The notes under the pieces were generated by a model that did no database searches, was not told the DNA's origin, and saw only the letters and a list, made by a program, of their open reading frames with translations. From positions 30,745,045 through 30,807,044 of the forward strand of contig NC_049980.1 in NCBI RefSeq assembly GCF_000003815.2: 62,000 bases of DNA. The letters run 5' to 3'. Below, one piece after another: positions 1 to 14,100 of this stretch. Made by a program: the position numbers and the translations under genes. Position 1 is the first letter of the stretch, and each line of letters opens with the position of its first letter. The DNA is from Branchiostoma floridae (Eukaryota; Chordata; Leptocardii; Amphioxiformes; Branchiostomatidae).

Positions 1-478
1 GTAGATAGAGCATCCTGTCAGTAGTGCAGCTTTTCCCACTACTATCCTGTCAATACCCTTCAGGTGTTGGTAAAGGAAACTGTAGCAGAAGCTCACAAAA
101 ATACAGCTCCATATACAGATGTTAACAGAGCTGAAAAGCGGAACAACAGAAAATGAACGTACGTACGAAATGTTCGGGTAGAAATATGTACAGAAATATG
201 TACAGCTGTGTTACGTGTAGTAGTGAGTTGTCACTTGAGTATGGTATCGTTAGGTGTTGTCTCCGTAAGACATAGGATCTGTCACAAGTCAAGTCAAGTA
301 CTTATCGAAAAGGTTAAGTAAAGTTAAAGATAAGTATTTCTTTTACAGGCTAAAGTCACAAATCATTTTCGTTCTGAGACCTAACGCAAGTCATACCTCA
401 TATGACGTGGGGATAAAGATGATTCAATAAGCTAACATGTGTAATATTAACTTGAAAGTTCATCTGTGTTGGTAGAAG

Positions 479-734
479 TCATTATTGAACTAGTTAAACT
501 GTAATTTTCAACACAAAAAAATTACTCACAGCATCAGCATAAAGGAATGAACAATCCACTGCTGTAGTGGCGTCACGTTATGCAGATAGAACACGTGACC
601 CAGTGAGCAGTGGATCTTAGGTTGCAGGAAGTCAGGATTGTTCATTCCTTCACAAAGACTGATGCTGTGCAGTCGAAAATTTGAGTGAGTCCAATTTTGT
701 GTTGGAAATTACAGTTTAACTAGTTCAATAATGA
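479..734. mobile_element. Palindromic MITE, 256 bp
   Basis: A perfect 29-bp terminal inverted repeat (479-507 and 706-734, starting tcattattgaactagtt) extends with few mismatches to about 40 bp. The inner sequence is also partly symmetric (gcatcagcat...aggaatgaacaat against attgttcattcctt...gatgctg). It ends 24 bases before the first visible TRPA1-like exon. A relative lies near 23485-23620. Confidence 0.8.
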
Positions 735-757
735 GTGATTCTGTACGTTTCCCCCAG

Positions 758-903
758 CGGAGGAAAAGGGATACAAGCGAGAGGCCCTACTGTCCTTTAA
801 GAACAAGCAGGACCAGATGCCTCTTCACGCGGCCGTGAACGGCGGGAACAAGGAGGCGGTGGTCAGGCTCATCCGGATAGGCGCCAGGATAGACGCCAAA
901 CAG
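758..903 (+). CDS. TRPA1: TRPA1-like visible exon 1: ankyrin repeat
   Basis: The acceptor cccccag precedes the exon and gtactt follows it. It opens with two bases of a split codon and encodes QMPLHAAVNGGNKEAVVRLI, a standard ankyrin repeat start. Confidence 0.85.
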
Positions 904-3900
904 GTACTTCTTAATTTTTCCATTTTACGCGTACATGTAAACCAAATTTAGATATCCTTGCGTTTGGTCAAACAAAAAACAGACAAGAATATCTAGTATT
1001 GAAAACAATATCACTTCCTAGGACAACGCATTTCTGGCGTTGCTGCTGCATTGTGAAGAATGCGGTCACAAACATGACTGAGTTATAAATCGCGATGTGG
1101 GGTATATAAACTCAGACACGTTTGAGACCAGTCAGTATCACATTAGAAGGTATATAACTTATTTTGAGCTATTTTGTGATTTACCAGCCTGATGAACCTA
1201 TTCACACCTTAAACGTACTCTTTCCCCCATCACCACTCAGGATGACGAGTCCACCCCGATGCACCTGGCCTCTTCCCAGGGTGCGCTGGACATCATAAAA
1301 CTGATGATGGAGACGGCAGACCAGAAGAGGCAGACCATCCACCTCCGGGACATCCAGCGGATGACTCCCCTGCACAAGTAAGGGCCCGGTGTCAAGCCAG
1401 ATGTTTGCCTCTGCAAAATATTTGCCCCGACACGTTATGGGGTTACTATTGATCATCATCATCGGGTCATACTCCATCAGCGAAAGCATGTACAAAGTTC
1501 AGCTTCAAGTATTCTCTTCGGAACGTCACATAGACACTTCATCGATGCGCTATCTTATAGCGCTTAGAGCTCCTAGTGACCCGGTGAAAGTCGTTCGTCT
1601 TCTCCGAGATGACAAACGGGCAAGTATACTCGCTGTAGGTTTGGATATTAGGCTAAAGGTCAATAGCTTTATTGCTTGGTTCTTATTTTGCATTCTTTGC
1701 CTTTATTATCAGGGCGGCGATGTTTGATCACACGGGCACGGTGGAGTACTTGTTGGAAGAGGTAAGCTTAAAATCGCTTGGAGCAAAACATGTGAACTAT
1801 GTTTTTGTAGAGTCCAATCGGGATTATTGTACTCAGTTTCTCCGAATGGTGCACAAAGGATTGCGATAAAGAACAAGAAAGTGCTTTTCGCAGGGCACAA
1901 GGATTTGAACTCAGGACTGTTAGATTCTAATTCAGCAACACTAACCACTAGGGCTGGGTATCGGTACAGTGTACCGGTACAAAACCGGTTTTTCTTATTG
2001 GACCGGTCCAGAAAAACCGGACCTGAAAAAAATAGGTGGACCGGATGTTGGACCTTTTAGAGAATTAACAGATTATTTGATCAGGCATTCACACGTTTTG
2101 GCGCTTGCAGGTGGAAGAAAATAGCAAGAGCGAAGATTATAGTTTATAGTCATTTCTACCAAGTTTTACAGTCAATCGTACAGGTGCAGTTAGCGTTGTA
2201 GGATTTTAAAACGCCAGTGTGAGTCTAATACTACACCAAACTGATTTCATTGTAGTAAAATGGACCATTGGTATGCTTCAGACTGAATCAGGTCCAGGTT
2301 CAGGTCCGGACCTGGACCTAATCCTCTGGACCTGAACCGGACCTGGACCTGAATTTTCTGTACCGGTACCCACCCCTACTAACCACACAACCACGTTGCG
2401 ACCATTATCGAATCTTTTTTCCCACCAGGGTGCTGACCTGAACTGCACGGATAACGAGGAGCGGTCCCCGCTGCTGCTGGCGGCCTCGCGCGGCGCCTGG
2501 AGGACCGTGAAGGTTCTCCTGTCCCGGGGAGCCGACCCCAACCTGCGGGACCTCAACAGGCGGAACTTCCTCCACCTGGCTATCCTGGGGGGCGGGGGAG
2601 TCGCCACGTTCCACGGCGAACTGAGCACGGTAATAGCCCGAACACCATTTCGCACAAATAGAACCCCCTGTTCGATTTCGAACAAATAGATCGAACAAAG
2701 GTTCGAACGAATAGTACACCTTGTTCGATTTCGAACACTTGCTTCAAAAACTCTGCTTTGACTTTAAACAATACGTATACCTAAACCATATTCCCCTCCT
2801 CGAAAAGAAAACTGTACGTTGGATATAACCTTCCACGGTGAATGTCATTTTCCTATTACCCGTTCTAATGTGGTTCTAGTCCAAGAAAAGCTAAATCGAA
2901 CAGTGTCACTTGTTTATTACCTTTGCCAAAAAGGTTATGCTTTGGTAGCATTGTAGGGCTGTTTATAACAGCTTTTGTTTGTATTTCAGCATTATAAATC
3001 AAGAAACTTTGGTTGGATTGAGATATAATTTTGTTCGTGATTAGGTTTTGTCCCAAGGAAGAAAGAGATTCCTTGATACTGCAGCAGAGTGTTCGTCTTT
3101 TTTTACCATGGTACTACGTATTCTTCTGGACAAGCCAAGGTAATGATTCTTAGGTGGTAGATAGCTCTTCTTCTTGTTTTGTACTTGCCTTGCAATCCTA
3201 CCCTTCGTCCTGTACCCCAGGGAAGCCTGCGAGAGTTACTGGATGACAAGGATGAGTTCGGCTGTACTCCGCTTCACTACGCCTCCGAGCAGGGGCACCT
3301 GAAGAGTATCGAGTTACTCCTGCAGCAGGGGGCCAGCGCCAAGGTCAAGAACAACGAGAAGCAGTCAGCGCTACACTTCGCTGCTAAGTACGTCTTACAT
3401 CTTTCATGTTTGAAAATCAAGTTGCTAAAGCTAAGTATCCAGAAACACATCGCAAAATTGTTTCAAACTTACCACAAGATATCTCAATATCATCCTAATT
3501 TTATGAAATTGAAGCATACACTTGGAGAGACTCGGAGGTTTAAAAGAATATTGAAGCTGTCTGGATGCAGTGTAAAGTGGCCAGTACAATAACTCGTCTT
3601 TCTGGGATTTACTTCTTTTCACGACGGTACCAACAAACAAACAAACCAACAAACAAACGAACGAAGTCTACCAAAGAATGAAGCCAGAGGGGATAAAAGG
3701 GAGAGTCATTTTGCCGGAGTAAAAATGCAAACTTTGCGTAAAAAATTGAAGTACAGAACGCCAAAAAAGACATATATTTAATAATGATAGATTATTCACC
3801 AACGCATGGTCTACTCCGAATAATGTTTATATGATTAAGTGCCGATGAAGGTTGGACATCCTGATAGAACTTTACATGATACAAAATAAACTTTGTATAT

Positions 3901-6900
3901 CCTTTGCACTCATCATCACTCATCTTTATGTCCATAGGTATGGGCGACTGAACACCGTCCGGAGTCTGCTGAACAGTCCGCAGGGCCCGAACATCATCAA
4001 CGACCCTGACGGGGTCGGCGACACATCGCTGCACATGGCGTCAGCTAACGGGCACACGGCGGTGGTCAAGTTTCTACTGCAGAAGGGGGCCTTCATTCAC
4101 AGGTATGGTAGTCCTATAGACTTTTTGTTTGACTTTAGATTATAGACTTTGATTCCCTAGGGTTGAGTGTGTAGTAGGCAGTGAGTTAGTATCCACTGTG
4201 TCTGGGCATGATATTTGAGGGCGGAGTCTCCGTCTTCATCCACCGCATGTTGAAGATCCCACCAAACGTACCGAAAAAAGTAGGGGTCCATACCGGTATG
4301 CGTGGGTCAAACCATGCAACCCGCATCACTCAGATTATTCTTCCAAAAACTAGTATGTTACGCCAATAACACCCCCATGAAACTCCTTCAGCTTTTCCCC
4401 CTACCCATTCACCTTTTCCCCCGGACTTCCCCTTAACCCCCGCTGTACTTCATCTGTGCCCCCGTCCTTCATCTTTACCCCCGGTGTAATTCCGCTTTTC
4501 CCCCGCCCTTCCGCTTGTCCCCCAATGGCTGCCGTCAACCAGAATCGCACGTAGTCGACACGAAAATCGTTCAGAAAGTAACAATAAAGGCTGCGCCACG
4601 AAACATGAAATAGCCTATGCTCTGGGAAACATTCCTGGCCACCTCTCTGCCCAGTGGCGTTGTACAAATCGCTCCCAATCTTGAGAACACTTCTGCAAAC
4701 TGTGGAGAGAAGCGGTCTGCAGAGAAGCAGAGATCCAGCGTAACCCGGAAGTGACAATCGTCTGTGGTGATAAACTTGATTTGTACCCGTTTCAGCACGC
4801 GGAGAGAATTGGAATTATGTTTTACTGCAATGTGTGGCAATTTGATAAGATTGTAGCACAAACATACTCTCCAAGCAGAGCCGTTTAGGTTCCGGCTGTG
4901 TTTTGTTTTGTTTTAAATTTTTTTAGACGTCTTAATCGAGCTTTCCATTTTGTGACCTAACACGAGACATCAAGAGAATGGTACAAAATAGAGAGCCCGA
5001 TAAAATTGAAAAATTAAAGCACCTACAAAAAGTAATAAAAAACAGCCGGCGCCTAACCTCTGCTTGGAGAGTAGCACAAACAATAGCAGGTATTCTATTA
5101 TCAGTTCAGTCACCCTCATACCTGGGTCACCACCAGAAATGAGTGCAGATAGAGATCCCTACCACCAGTAGATACATATGACTCTCCCACCACAAGTGAA
5201 CACAGGTAAAGATCCCCCAACACAAGTTAAAGTAACGTTTAATACATATGAAGATCTCGGGCCCTACAGACCGCTTCTCACCACAGTTTTCAGAAGTGTT
5301 CTCAAGATTGGGCGCGATTTGTACAACGCCACTGGGCAGAGAGGTGGCCAGGAATGTTTCCCAGAGCATAGGCTATTTCATGTTTCGTGGCGCAGCCTTT
5401 ATTGTTACTTTCTGAACGATTTTCGTGTCGACTACGTGCAATTCGGGTTGACGGCAGCCATTGGGGGACAAGCGGAAGGGCGGAGGAAAAGCGGAATTAC
5501 ACCGGGGGTAAAGATGAAGGACGGGGGCACAGATGAAGTACAGCGGGGGTTAAGGGGAAGTCCGGGGGAAAAGGTGAACGGGTAGGGGGAAAAGCTGAAG
5601 TAGTTTCATGGAGGTGAATAAGCAAACAAACAAATGTATGCTCCCTTCACTACCAGGTGTCAGGGCGGTCGGACAGCGCTTCACCTGGCCGCACAGGGAG
5701 GACACACACAGACCATCAGGGTCTTACTGAGCACGCATGCGCACCTGCTGAATCAGACGGACAAGGAAGGGGTGAGTTGATTTGTCATTTGTGTTTTATG
5801 ACGTCAGTATTCTACACGAAAATTTGTAACTAGTATATGCCTTTTAGTTGTCAACCAAGGTTAATCAATGACTCATGCATGTTTTCCTTTAAATATTTGA
5901 TATATCTTTTATGCATAGCATATTACATTATAAACCATAGACAAATAGACGGACAATCCGAAAACAATACATTTGTACATGGAAATGACAACAAGAAATT
6001 AAAAATAATTTGAACTTTCGATCAGCATATCTTTTCAGCAGAACTTATCATTATTACAAATCAGATAAAATGCTGTATGTATGCAGTGAGATAAAACATT
6101 ACTAACATAGTATTTGGTACCGATAGAACACCGCGCTGCACCTAGCGGCCAGAGAGTCAAAGGCCTCCACCGTGCTGTTCCTCATGTCGGAGGAAGCGGA
6201 GTTCAAGTTGAACAACAACAAGAAAACGTTCTTCGAGGATGCCATTGAGCTGAGGAACAGGGACGTGGCCATGGCCGTTGTAGGGCACGATAGGTAAGTA
6301 CTTTGCATCAATGTACTAACCATATTCTGTCAATTTTAAACAAATTTCTGTCCTCTGTCCTCGGCAATCCTTTTTCCTTCAGTCGTTGCTGTTAACCTGA
6401 TTAACAACAAGAGACACACTGCTTTTAAACTTTATCGCCCTAACTTATGAATGCAGTTCAAATCGAGCTGTAGGCTGAGAAATGTTCCTGTTATTGTTCT
6501 CACCTTGTAGGTGGACGGAGGCGCTGACTACCTTCAGCCACGACAACTTCCCGCCAATCTACAAGCTCATCGACGTCCTGCCTGACATCTGCATGGTCTG
6601 AAACACTTCTAGCGTGATCTGTGTCATCGTTTCTTCTTTTGTGATATTCTACGAGTTCTAGATCGCACCAAGCGAAAAGGGACCCTCATGTCATACCTAT
6701 ACATTTGATTTAAGAGTTCAGCATGTTGTTTAAACTCGAGCTTTGTATAGGTTGAATGCATCTACATATAAGAGCATACTGGAAGAGGATAGAAAATCTG
6801 TAGCTCCAATTTTACTTTAACGTGAAGTATTCTTTTCGGTGTGTTGCAAACTTTGTACTCATTTTCATGTCAATGGTTGCTGTCTTACAGTATGTGCTGG

Positions 6901-8072
6901 ACAGATGCCGGACAACAGCGAGTTGTGACGAAAAGAGCCAGGAATACTGGGTAGGTGACAGTCCTCCTAAGTTTATCTCAACCTGTAATAGGGGTAGTAT
7001 TATGCCGTAGTTATATCCTTTCGTTGTCATTTCCATTACATCGCCGGCCCTCGTACACTTGAGTTTGCAGCCGATGAGCTACCCATAGTGTGACGAATCA
7101 TTCCACGAAACTTGGTTGTCAAAGAGCGAATTTTTATAAGATTTGTCTTAGTGTTGAGTTAGGAGAATGTTCTTCAATCAGTGACAATTTTGAAAGGCAT
7201 AAACACATACCTCAAATTTTCGATGTTTTCACCTAGTGACCTAGTCTCTCTCGAGAGATTTGAAAAAGGTGGCTTAGTATTGAGCTAACAGTATTCAACT
7301 TATGTTTCACCCAAGAAGGTTTGTCTTTAGACTTAATCTTGTTGTTTCATGTATTCCTCTACCATTTAAGATAATCATGTGCATTCAATGAGGAGTGTTA
7401 CTGTATGTATTATGTGTTGGCACCCAATATCAGTTAAGCAGCTTGGTTTTGCCATGGATTGCATAACGTCTGTACTTTCATTAAATCTAGATCTTAACAG
7501 TATGATCTTTCTTGGTTATATTTGGTGATCCTGATATCTAAGTGTTGTTTCTTTTTTCAACGACAGATCAAGTACAGTTACCAGTTCATGCAGTGCCCCC
7601 TAGAATGGCGGTACAAGATGTTAAAGGAAGGGATCATGGATGTTCCTCCCTTGGCAGTTTTAAACGTAAGTCCGACTTTCATGCACCTTTGACCCATTGC
7701 TGACGTCACACTTCCGGTCTGGATGTGTGACATATACTTTTGGCCATTTTAACGTAAGTCCTGATTTTTGTTTATTATTTATCTATTTCCCTCTATGGAA
7801 GTACATGATGATGATGATAGCCGTGCAATAACAGCATGTATGTAAAGAGGAACATCATAATCATCAGTTACTTGAAAGCCTCTGTCTACATGTAGCTCTC
7901 CATCTTGAATTTCCTCCTTTTCAGAAAATGGTTGATGCCAATCGGGTTGAGCTATTGTCACATCCTGTCTGCATCAACTTCCTGGACATGAAATGGTGCG
8001 TCACTGTTTTCATTCACCTCCGTGAATGAAAGTATTGTTTTCGCTCTGTGTGAGTGTGAGAGAGAGAGAGAG

Positions 8073-8105
<33 letters not shown>

Positions 8106-11100
8106 CAGAGAGACAGAGATAGAGAAACAGAGAGAGAGGTTGTACGAACATCAGTGTATTACACCATGAGACAGTTTAACGAGTATACAAACAAACCAAC
8201 AAAGTTTAACATAATCATTCACGCCATTTTCTATTCTCTAGGAACGCGTACGGCAGATTTGTGTACCTTAGTAACCTGATCCTGTACCTGATCTACCTGA
8301 TCTTTCTGACGGTGTTCGTGGCGACTTCGGCGCACCCCACCAGCCACACTGACTTTGCTCCGAGCGCGTGGGGAAACAGTAGCATGAACGGTACTGGTGT
8401 GAACGGCACCAGTGTGAACGGCAGTAGCGTGAACGGAAGCGATATACAACATCTTCACAACATCTGCCAGTTCAAAGAGGTGGGTGCTTTTAAAGAATAC
8501 CTTACTGTTAGCTATTACAGCATTCTTCTTGTACAAACTGGCAAAACATGAAGCCGTTACGGCGGGGTCACATACGTTGTAGGTCGTCGTACGATTTTGA
8601 TGACAGGACTTTCAAGCAGGCTGTGACAGAATCGACCAATGACGAGGATATAAGACAGCCTGTTCGGTAACGAGGCAGCCGAGTTTTGTACAGTGTATTG
8701 TTTTGTTTAAATTTCAAGAGATAAAGAAAGAACTTTGTACTATTGTATGACACGTTCATTGTCATTCCAAGACTGTCTTCAGCTTGCGATCCTATTAAAA
8801 CGATCGTGTAACAAATGTTACCGGGCTCTTACCAACGGGAGCCAATCTCAAGTAGAATTTCTAGCTGAACAGAGATTCTTTAAAGGTTAAGGTTATTGAC
8901 AACTGTTTGATGAATCCGTCGTTGCCAATCTTGTATATATGACTGACTGACTGACTGACGGTTGAAAAGGTTTAGTACAGTGTTTTTTTTTCCATAGATT
9001 AAGAGCTGTTTCTAGTTGTATCTTCTCAAGTGTTACTTCGAAGGTTAACACTACCTTATTTTAAGTGTTAACTTTAGATTCCATCGATCCATATTTGAGG
9101 GTTTTATTGTATTTGGGGTGTACTGAAATGTGCTTCCCATCGCCCAGTTACGCGGCTTCCAGTGGATGTCTCACGAGAAGGTAAAACTGTGTAACGTGGA
9201 CGTGGGTGGTCATGTGTGTACCGTGTTGGTGCATCGATATTTCAAAATCAGAAGAACGCTTGTCCGTCATACGTTTTTGAATGTGAACGTGTATTGCTTT
9301 ATCTTTTTTTGCTGAGAAATATGTTTGTTAACGGCAGAATCTTGTTGGATGAAGTAGGTAAATTGTCAGTAGCAACAGCAGCTCGGAATGAATTCCAAAG
9401 TGACACAAAATTATGCAAGTCTTCAAAGCGACGTGTTAAGATGCATACGAACTTTGTGCCCAACGTGCCAATACAGCTTTTAAGCGAAAGCTTTTAAACG
9501 AAGCGTGGTTTCGGGAACGGATAGAAATATATATTTGTTTATTGATGTTAAAGACTTCTTTATTTTGTTGTCTAATATGTTCACAATCTTTTACAGCGCC
9601 ACTGGTTGGAAAACACCTGCATCATCATCTGCCTCGCTTTCGGCGCCTTCAATGTCCTGAAGGAGATAGGTCAGATGATTCACCAGGTAATTTCTTTTTT
9701 TCTCTTGAGCTTACTTTTATCTTACGAGAACACTTGAATCCTGAAAAGTCTCGAATACTGACGTAGGAGCGTATCAGAATTTTTGAAAAAAAAAAAAAAC
9801 AGGAATCAATTGACCTTATCTACGATTGTTATGTTCATTGAAGGGAAACATGTTGTGTTTGCTATGTTTCCTCCTTTTCTTTTCTTTTCTTCTCCAAACA
9901 AATAAAGTACATGCACTAGGTGGCTGTCACAATGGTTACTGGCGTTGTCAATTGCATAACATACCAACTGGCAGTTAGTACGTAGTAGAAAGCTGGAGGA
10001 GCTGGTCGTCATACAGAATGAATCTGTTTGAGTAAGAATCAACAGAGCAGTTAGGCTACACCATGTAAAGGTACTATTATATATTTGCTTGCAAATATTA
10101 TCTTTCTGACCTGTTGTATTTCACTTTATTCATGTGTACGTGACTGTAGAAGCAGAAGTACTTCCGCGACGTGACGAACCTGCTGGAGTGGTGCCTGTAC
10201 GTGGCCACGCTGGTGTTCATCGTGCCGTTCCTGACGGACGCCTGCGAGCGGGAGGACATCGTGCGGCTGCAGTGGCAGATGGGCGCCGTGGCCGTCTTCC
10301 TGGCCTGGTTCAACCTCATGCTCTACCTGCAGAGGTAAGGTGTTCAACCTCATGCTCTACCTGCAGAGGTAAGGTCTTCAACCTCATGCTCTACCTGCAG
10401 AGGTAAGGTCTTCAACCTCATGCTCTACCTGCAGAGGTAAGGCTTCAACCTCATGCTGTACCTGCAGAGGTAAGGTCTTCAACCTCATGTTCTACCTGCA
10501 GAGGTAAGGTCTTCAACCTCATGCTCTACCTGCAGAGGTAAGGTCTTCAACCTCATGCTCTACCTGCAGAGGTAAGGTCTTCAACCTCATGCTCTACCTG
10601 CAGAGGTAAGGTCTTCAACCTCATGCTCTACCTGCAGAGGTAAGGTCTTCAACCTCATGCTGTACCTGCAGAAGTAAGGTCTTGTGAAACGTTTTCTAGC
10701 CTCAAAACTGGCCTGGTTCAATCTCATGTTGTACGTATGTACCTGTTAAGGTAAGGTGTTTTGTGAAACGTTTTCAAGCTAGAAACTGGCCTGGTGCAAT
10801 CTCATGCTGTACCTGCAGAGGTAAGATCAGCATGTGAAACATTTATCCGCTCTACAAATATAAAGAAATAACATGTCATAGTTACAAACCAGGATCAAAT
10901 GATGTATTAAAAGATTCGTATTTTCCTAGAGTGGAGACCATTGCCACCAAGTAAAATTAAGGGGTATCCTTTAAAGGTAGATCGCGCACGCGAATCTGGT
11001 GTGTTGCGTTAAAAAGCGGATATTCCTGGTATATAGGAGGCAGATCAGAATCTCGGAAAGCTGCAGAATATAAAAGAAAAATATTTTGATTTACAGCGAT

Positions 11101-14100
11101 AAAAATCACTAGAATTTTGCGACTATAAATATAACGGCGAAAACAAAAACAGGCTAAAAACGTTTACCTTCTCGTGAATTAGTATCTTCATTCATTCACC
11201 CCGTGACCTGGAAGATAAGAGGGATTCTGCAATGGGTTATCACGAGGTTGTTCTTCCCTCTGTAGATTTGACATCTTCGGGATCTTCATCGTGATGTACA
11301 TCGAGATCCTGAAGACGCTGCTGCAGGTCCTGATGGTGTTCTCCTTCCTCGTCATCGCCTTCGGACTCGCCTTCTACATCCTCGGGATGTCGGCGGTAAG
11401 TGTGTTTTTAAGGGAATTGCTCAAAGCAAGACAAAGAGCCGACATGATGATCTTGAGGCACGGAACTATTTTCTCAGCAGCATGTTTCAGGACTCGACGG
11501 CCTACAGGCTACGGGTTACCTATTAGTAAATAGGACTCGGTCAGCGTCTCATCTCCCAAAGTTAAACACTTCATCGTTGAGACACTAAGAGTTAGAACTA
11601 ACTGGTCCAATGGTTACAAAGGCTATCCCATTTAGATCGCGATAGCACACCTAGATTGGACGACAGATATTTATTCATTTTCACCAAGTGAGTCAAGTAA
11701 TGGAATAGATGTGTCTTTCCGGCCAATGGAACAGCATTGGCATTCAAGCCCAGAAACTCTATGCAGACAACCCTAACCATAAGACCACCTTACCTTCGAC
11801 GTAAAAACGTTTCTTTCATCAACGGATGTCAAAGAGTAATGCTTAAAACAACACTATTTTTATTTGTTTTATTACCGCAAAAGTGACATAAATACTGGTT
11901 TGAACAACACCAAACAAACGAACAATGATTATAAAGAAATACCAGTGTTGCCAACACTATTATTTGTTTACCTTCTATCGATTATGTAAATTGATTTTTA
12001 TCATCTAATAATCACACTCGTCTATATTAAAATGCCTATTGATACAGCATAACATGCTGTGCTGCCCCTACGGCTGATTACTCAGCTATAGAATGATGAT
12101 GATGATGATGATAAATCACACAAACCTTTCTCTCCCACCAGGACACCCTTGCACACAGCACAGCCGGCCTGTCCTTCCTGCGCACCGGGATGATGATCAT
12201 GGAGGGTCCCGAGTCTGTGGATAACGTCATCGTGCCGTACGTGCAGAACACCCTGCTGTACCCAGAACTCACCGTCGTCTTCATCATCGCCTTCACTCTG
12301 CTCATGCCCATCCTGCTCATGAACCTACTGGTGAGACAATTTAACTTTTTTCACTATTAGCCACTGTCTACCACAGATTGTGACTGCCGATATCTCATAG
12401 AGAACGTTGTACTATTTCTGTACACATTTTAAAGTTCTTACACATGTACAAACACGCCTTTGGGCTGTCCTCTGTGACCCTTCTAAAGTTGTCATGACCC
12501 CGTCTCTGTTAAGAGGTGGTCGATGGGATTTCTTCGAAATTGTGGTGTTGTTTTTAAATCTTTCAAATCACACTTTTACATATTGTCAAGTAGGGTAACT
12601 GAAATGCAATTTTGGTCATTGTACCGTCGCTCATTTTTTTTCATCAATCGCCCTATCGTAAGGATGGGGCCTTGTGTGATCAAGGTCCCATTGGAAAACA
12701 GTATGTTTATAGTTTAGTCATCACTGTCCCTGAGATACATTGCCAATGATAAGCTTAAGCATACCTGGTCAATAACTGATTCTTACTTTGTAATGCAAGG
12801 AAAAATGAATCGCTCCGCAAGTCCAATGTTTTACCCATTAAGACCAGGTACTAATGGCAAAGTTGTCCAATTAGATGCATTTACAATGGCTAATGTTTTA
12901 GTAATATTGGAAAACACTTTGACAGATCGGTTTGGCAGTCGGTGACATCTCCGGTGTCCAGAGGAACGCTCAGCTGAAGCGGTTGGCCATGCAGGTGGGC
13001 TTTCATTGTCTCAGAAATGTGATATTTCAAGATCTATAGTTGATTGCCAGGGTACACAATCGAAGTATTAACAATAGGATGGTCCAATACAAAATTGTGA
13101 CTATCAATCGCAGGCAATCTTTTCAAGAACTATCGTAGAGTGTAACTCGTTGCCACCAAATGCAGCAGAGACATGTCTCATTGGATAGATTTAAACCACG
13201 CTTGAAATTAGGTGTGTTCATGTGTTATAACAGGCTGCTGGTCGATAATCAGATGTTGCTGCACCACGTGCTTTGCGTGTTACGCTGACGAGTGGTTATT
13301 CTGGCTATACATTCACAGATACAGAAGAAGCAGTTGTACATATGTTACGCTAAAGGATGGCCGTAAAAGCCATACAGATACAGATACAGATACTTAACAG
13401 TGTACATATTGACAGGTGGAACTCCACACAGAATTAGAGTCCAAGTTACCGGAGGTGCTCGTGAAGAAAGTGGACAAAGTGGAGGTGACTGTTTATCCCA
13501 ACACCTGCAAGGGGAAAATAGCCAACGTAAGTATCTCTATAGAGCCATAATATTGAATGCACCAACCATGTTTTCTAGTTAGCTGTACTTGTATTAAATT
13601 GTTCTGCCAGTTCATTCTAGTGACGCTACAAACAAACAAACGCTGAAGAAGAGTGATGGATGTCACTCGAAACGTCCGGAAGTAAACATCCGTTTTTTAT
13701 CCAGTTGTAGAGATGTAATTGTATTTGAATAAACATTATATCATTTATTGTAATATCGCAAAACATCAGTCTGTTTTCGTTAACCCTAGATAATGACCCA
13801 GCTGCGAGCAGGGGTGGGGATTGATGACGGGAACTCGGTGGATCACGACTCGGCGCGAGGTGACGCTCTGGACGCCACCGTCAACACCAGGAGCCTCGCC
13901 GTGGAGATGGACAAGCAGAAGAGAAGGTGATGCGTTGAATATACCTTATTTTGGGAAGCTGTTTAAAAGGTCGGTCGGTCTGTTGATCATAATCAGGAAG
14001 TGAATGTTAGCTCGCAGACGAGCTTATCTTCCACTGGTTGTGACAGAGACGACCGACGCTATACACAGTACTTACAGGTTCATTGCAACCTGGAAATTAT

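Noticed and set aside
1-757. Search for an upstream TRPA1-like exon
   Set aside because: No ankyrin-type coding segment with acceptor and donor was seen; the stretch is intron plus a MITE.
5178-5585. Frames of about 120-135 codons repeated in both arms of the foldback element
   Set aside because: The two arms give the same peptide because they are inverted copies. There is no transposase signature and composition is simple.
10343-10680. CRISPR-like array
   Set aside because: Repeats are contiguous without spacers and copy an exon end; the genome is eukaryotic.
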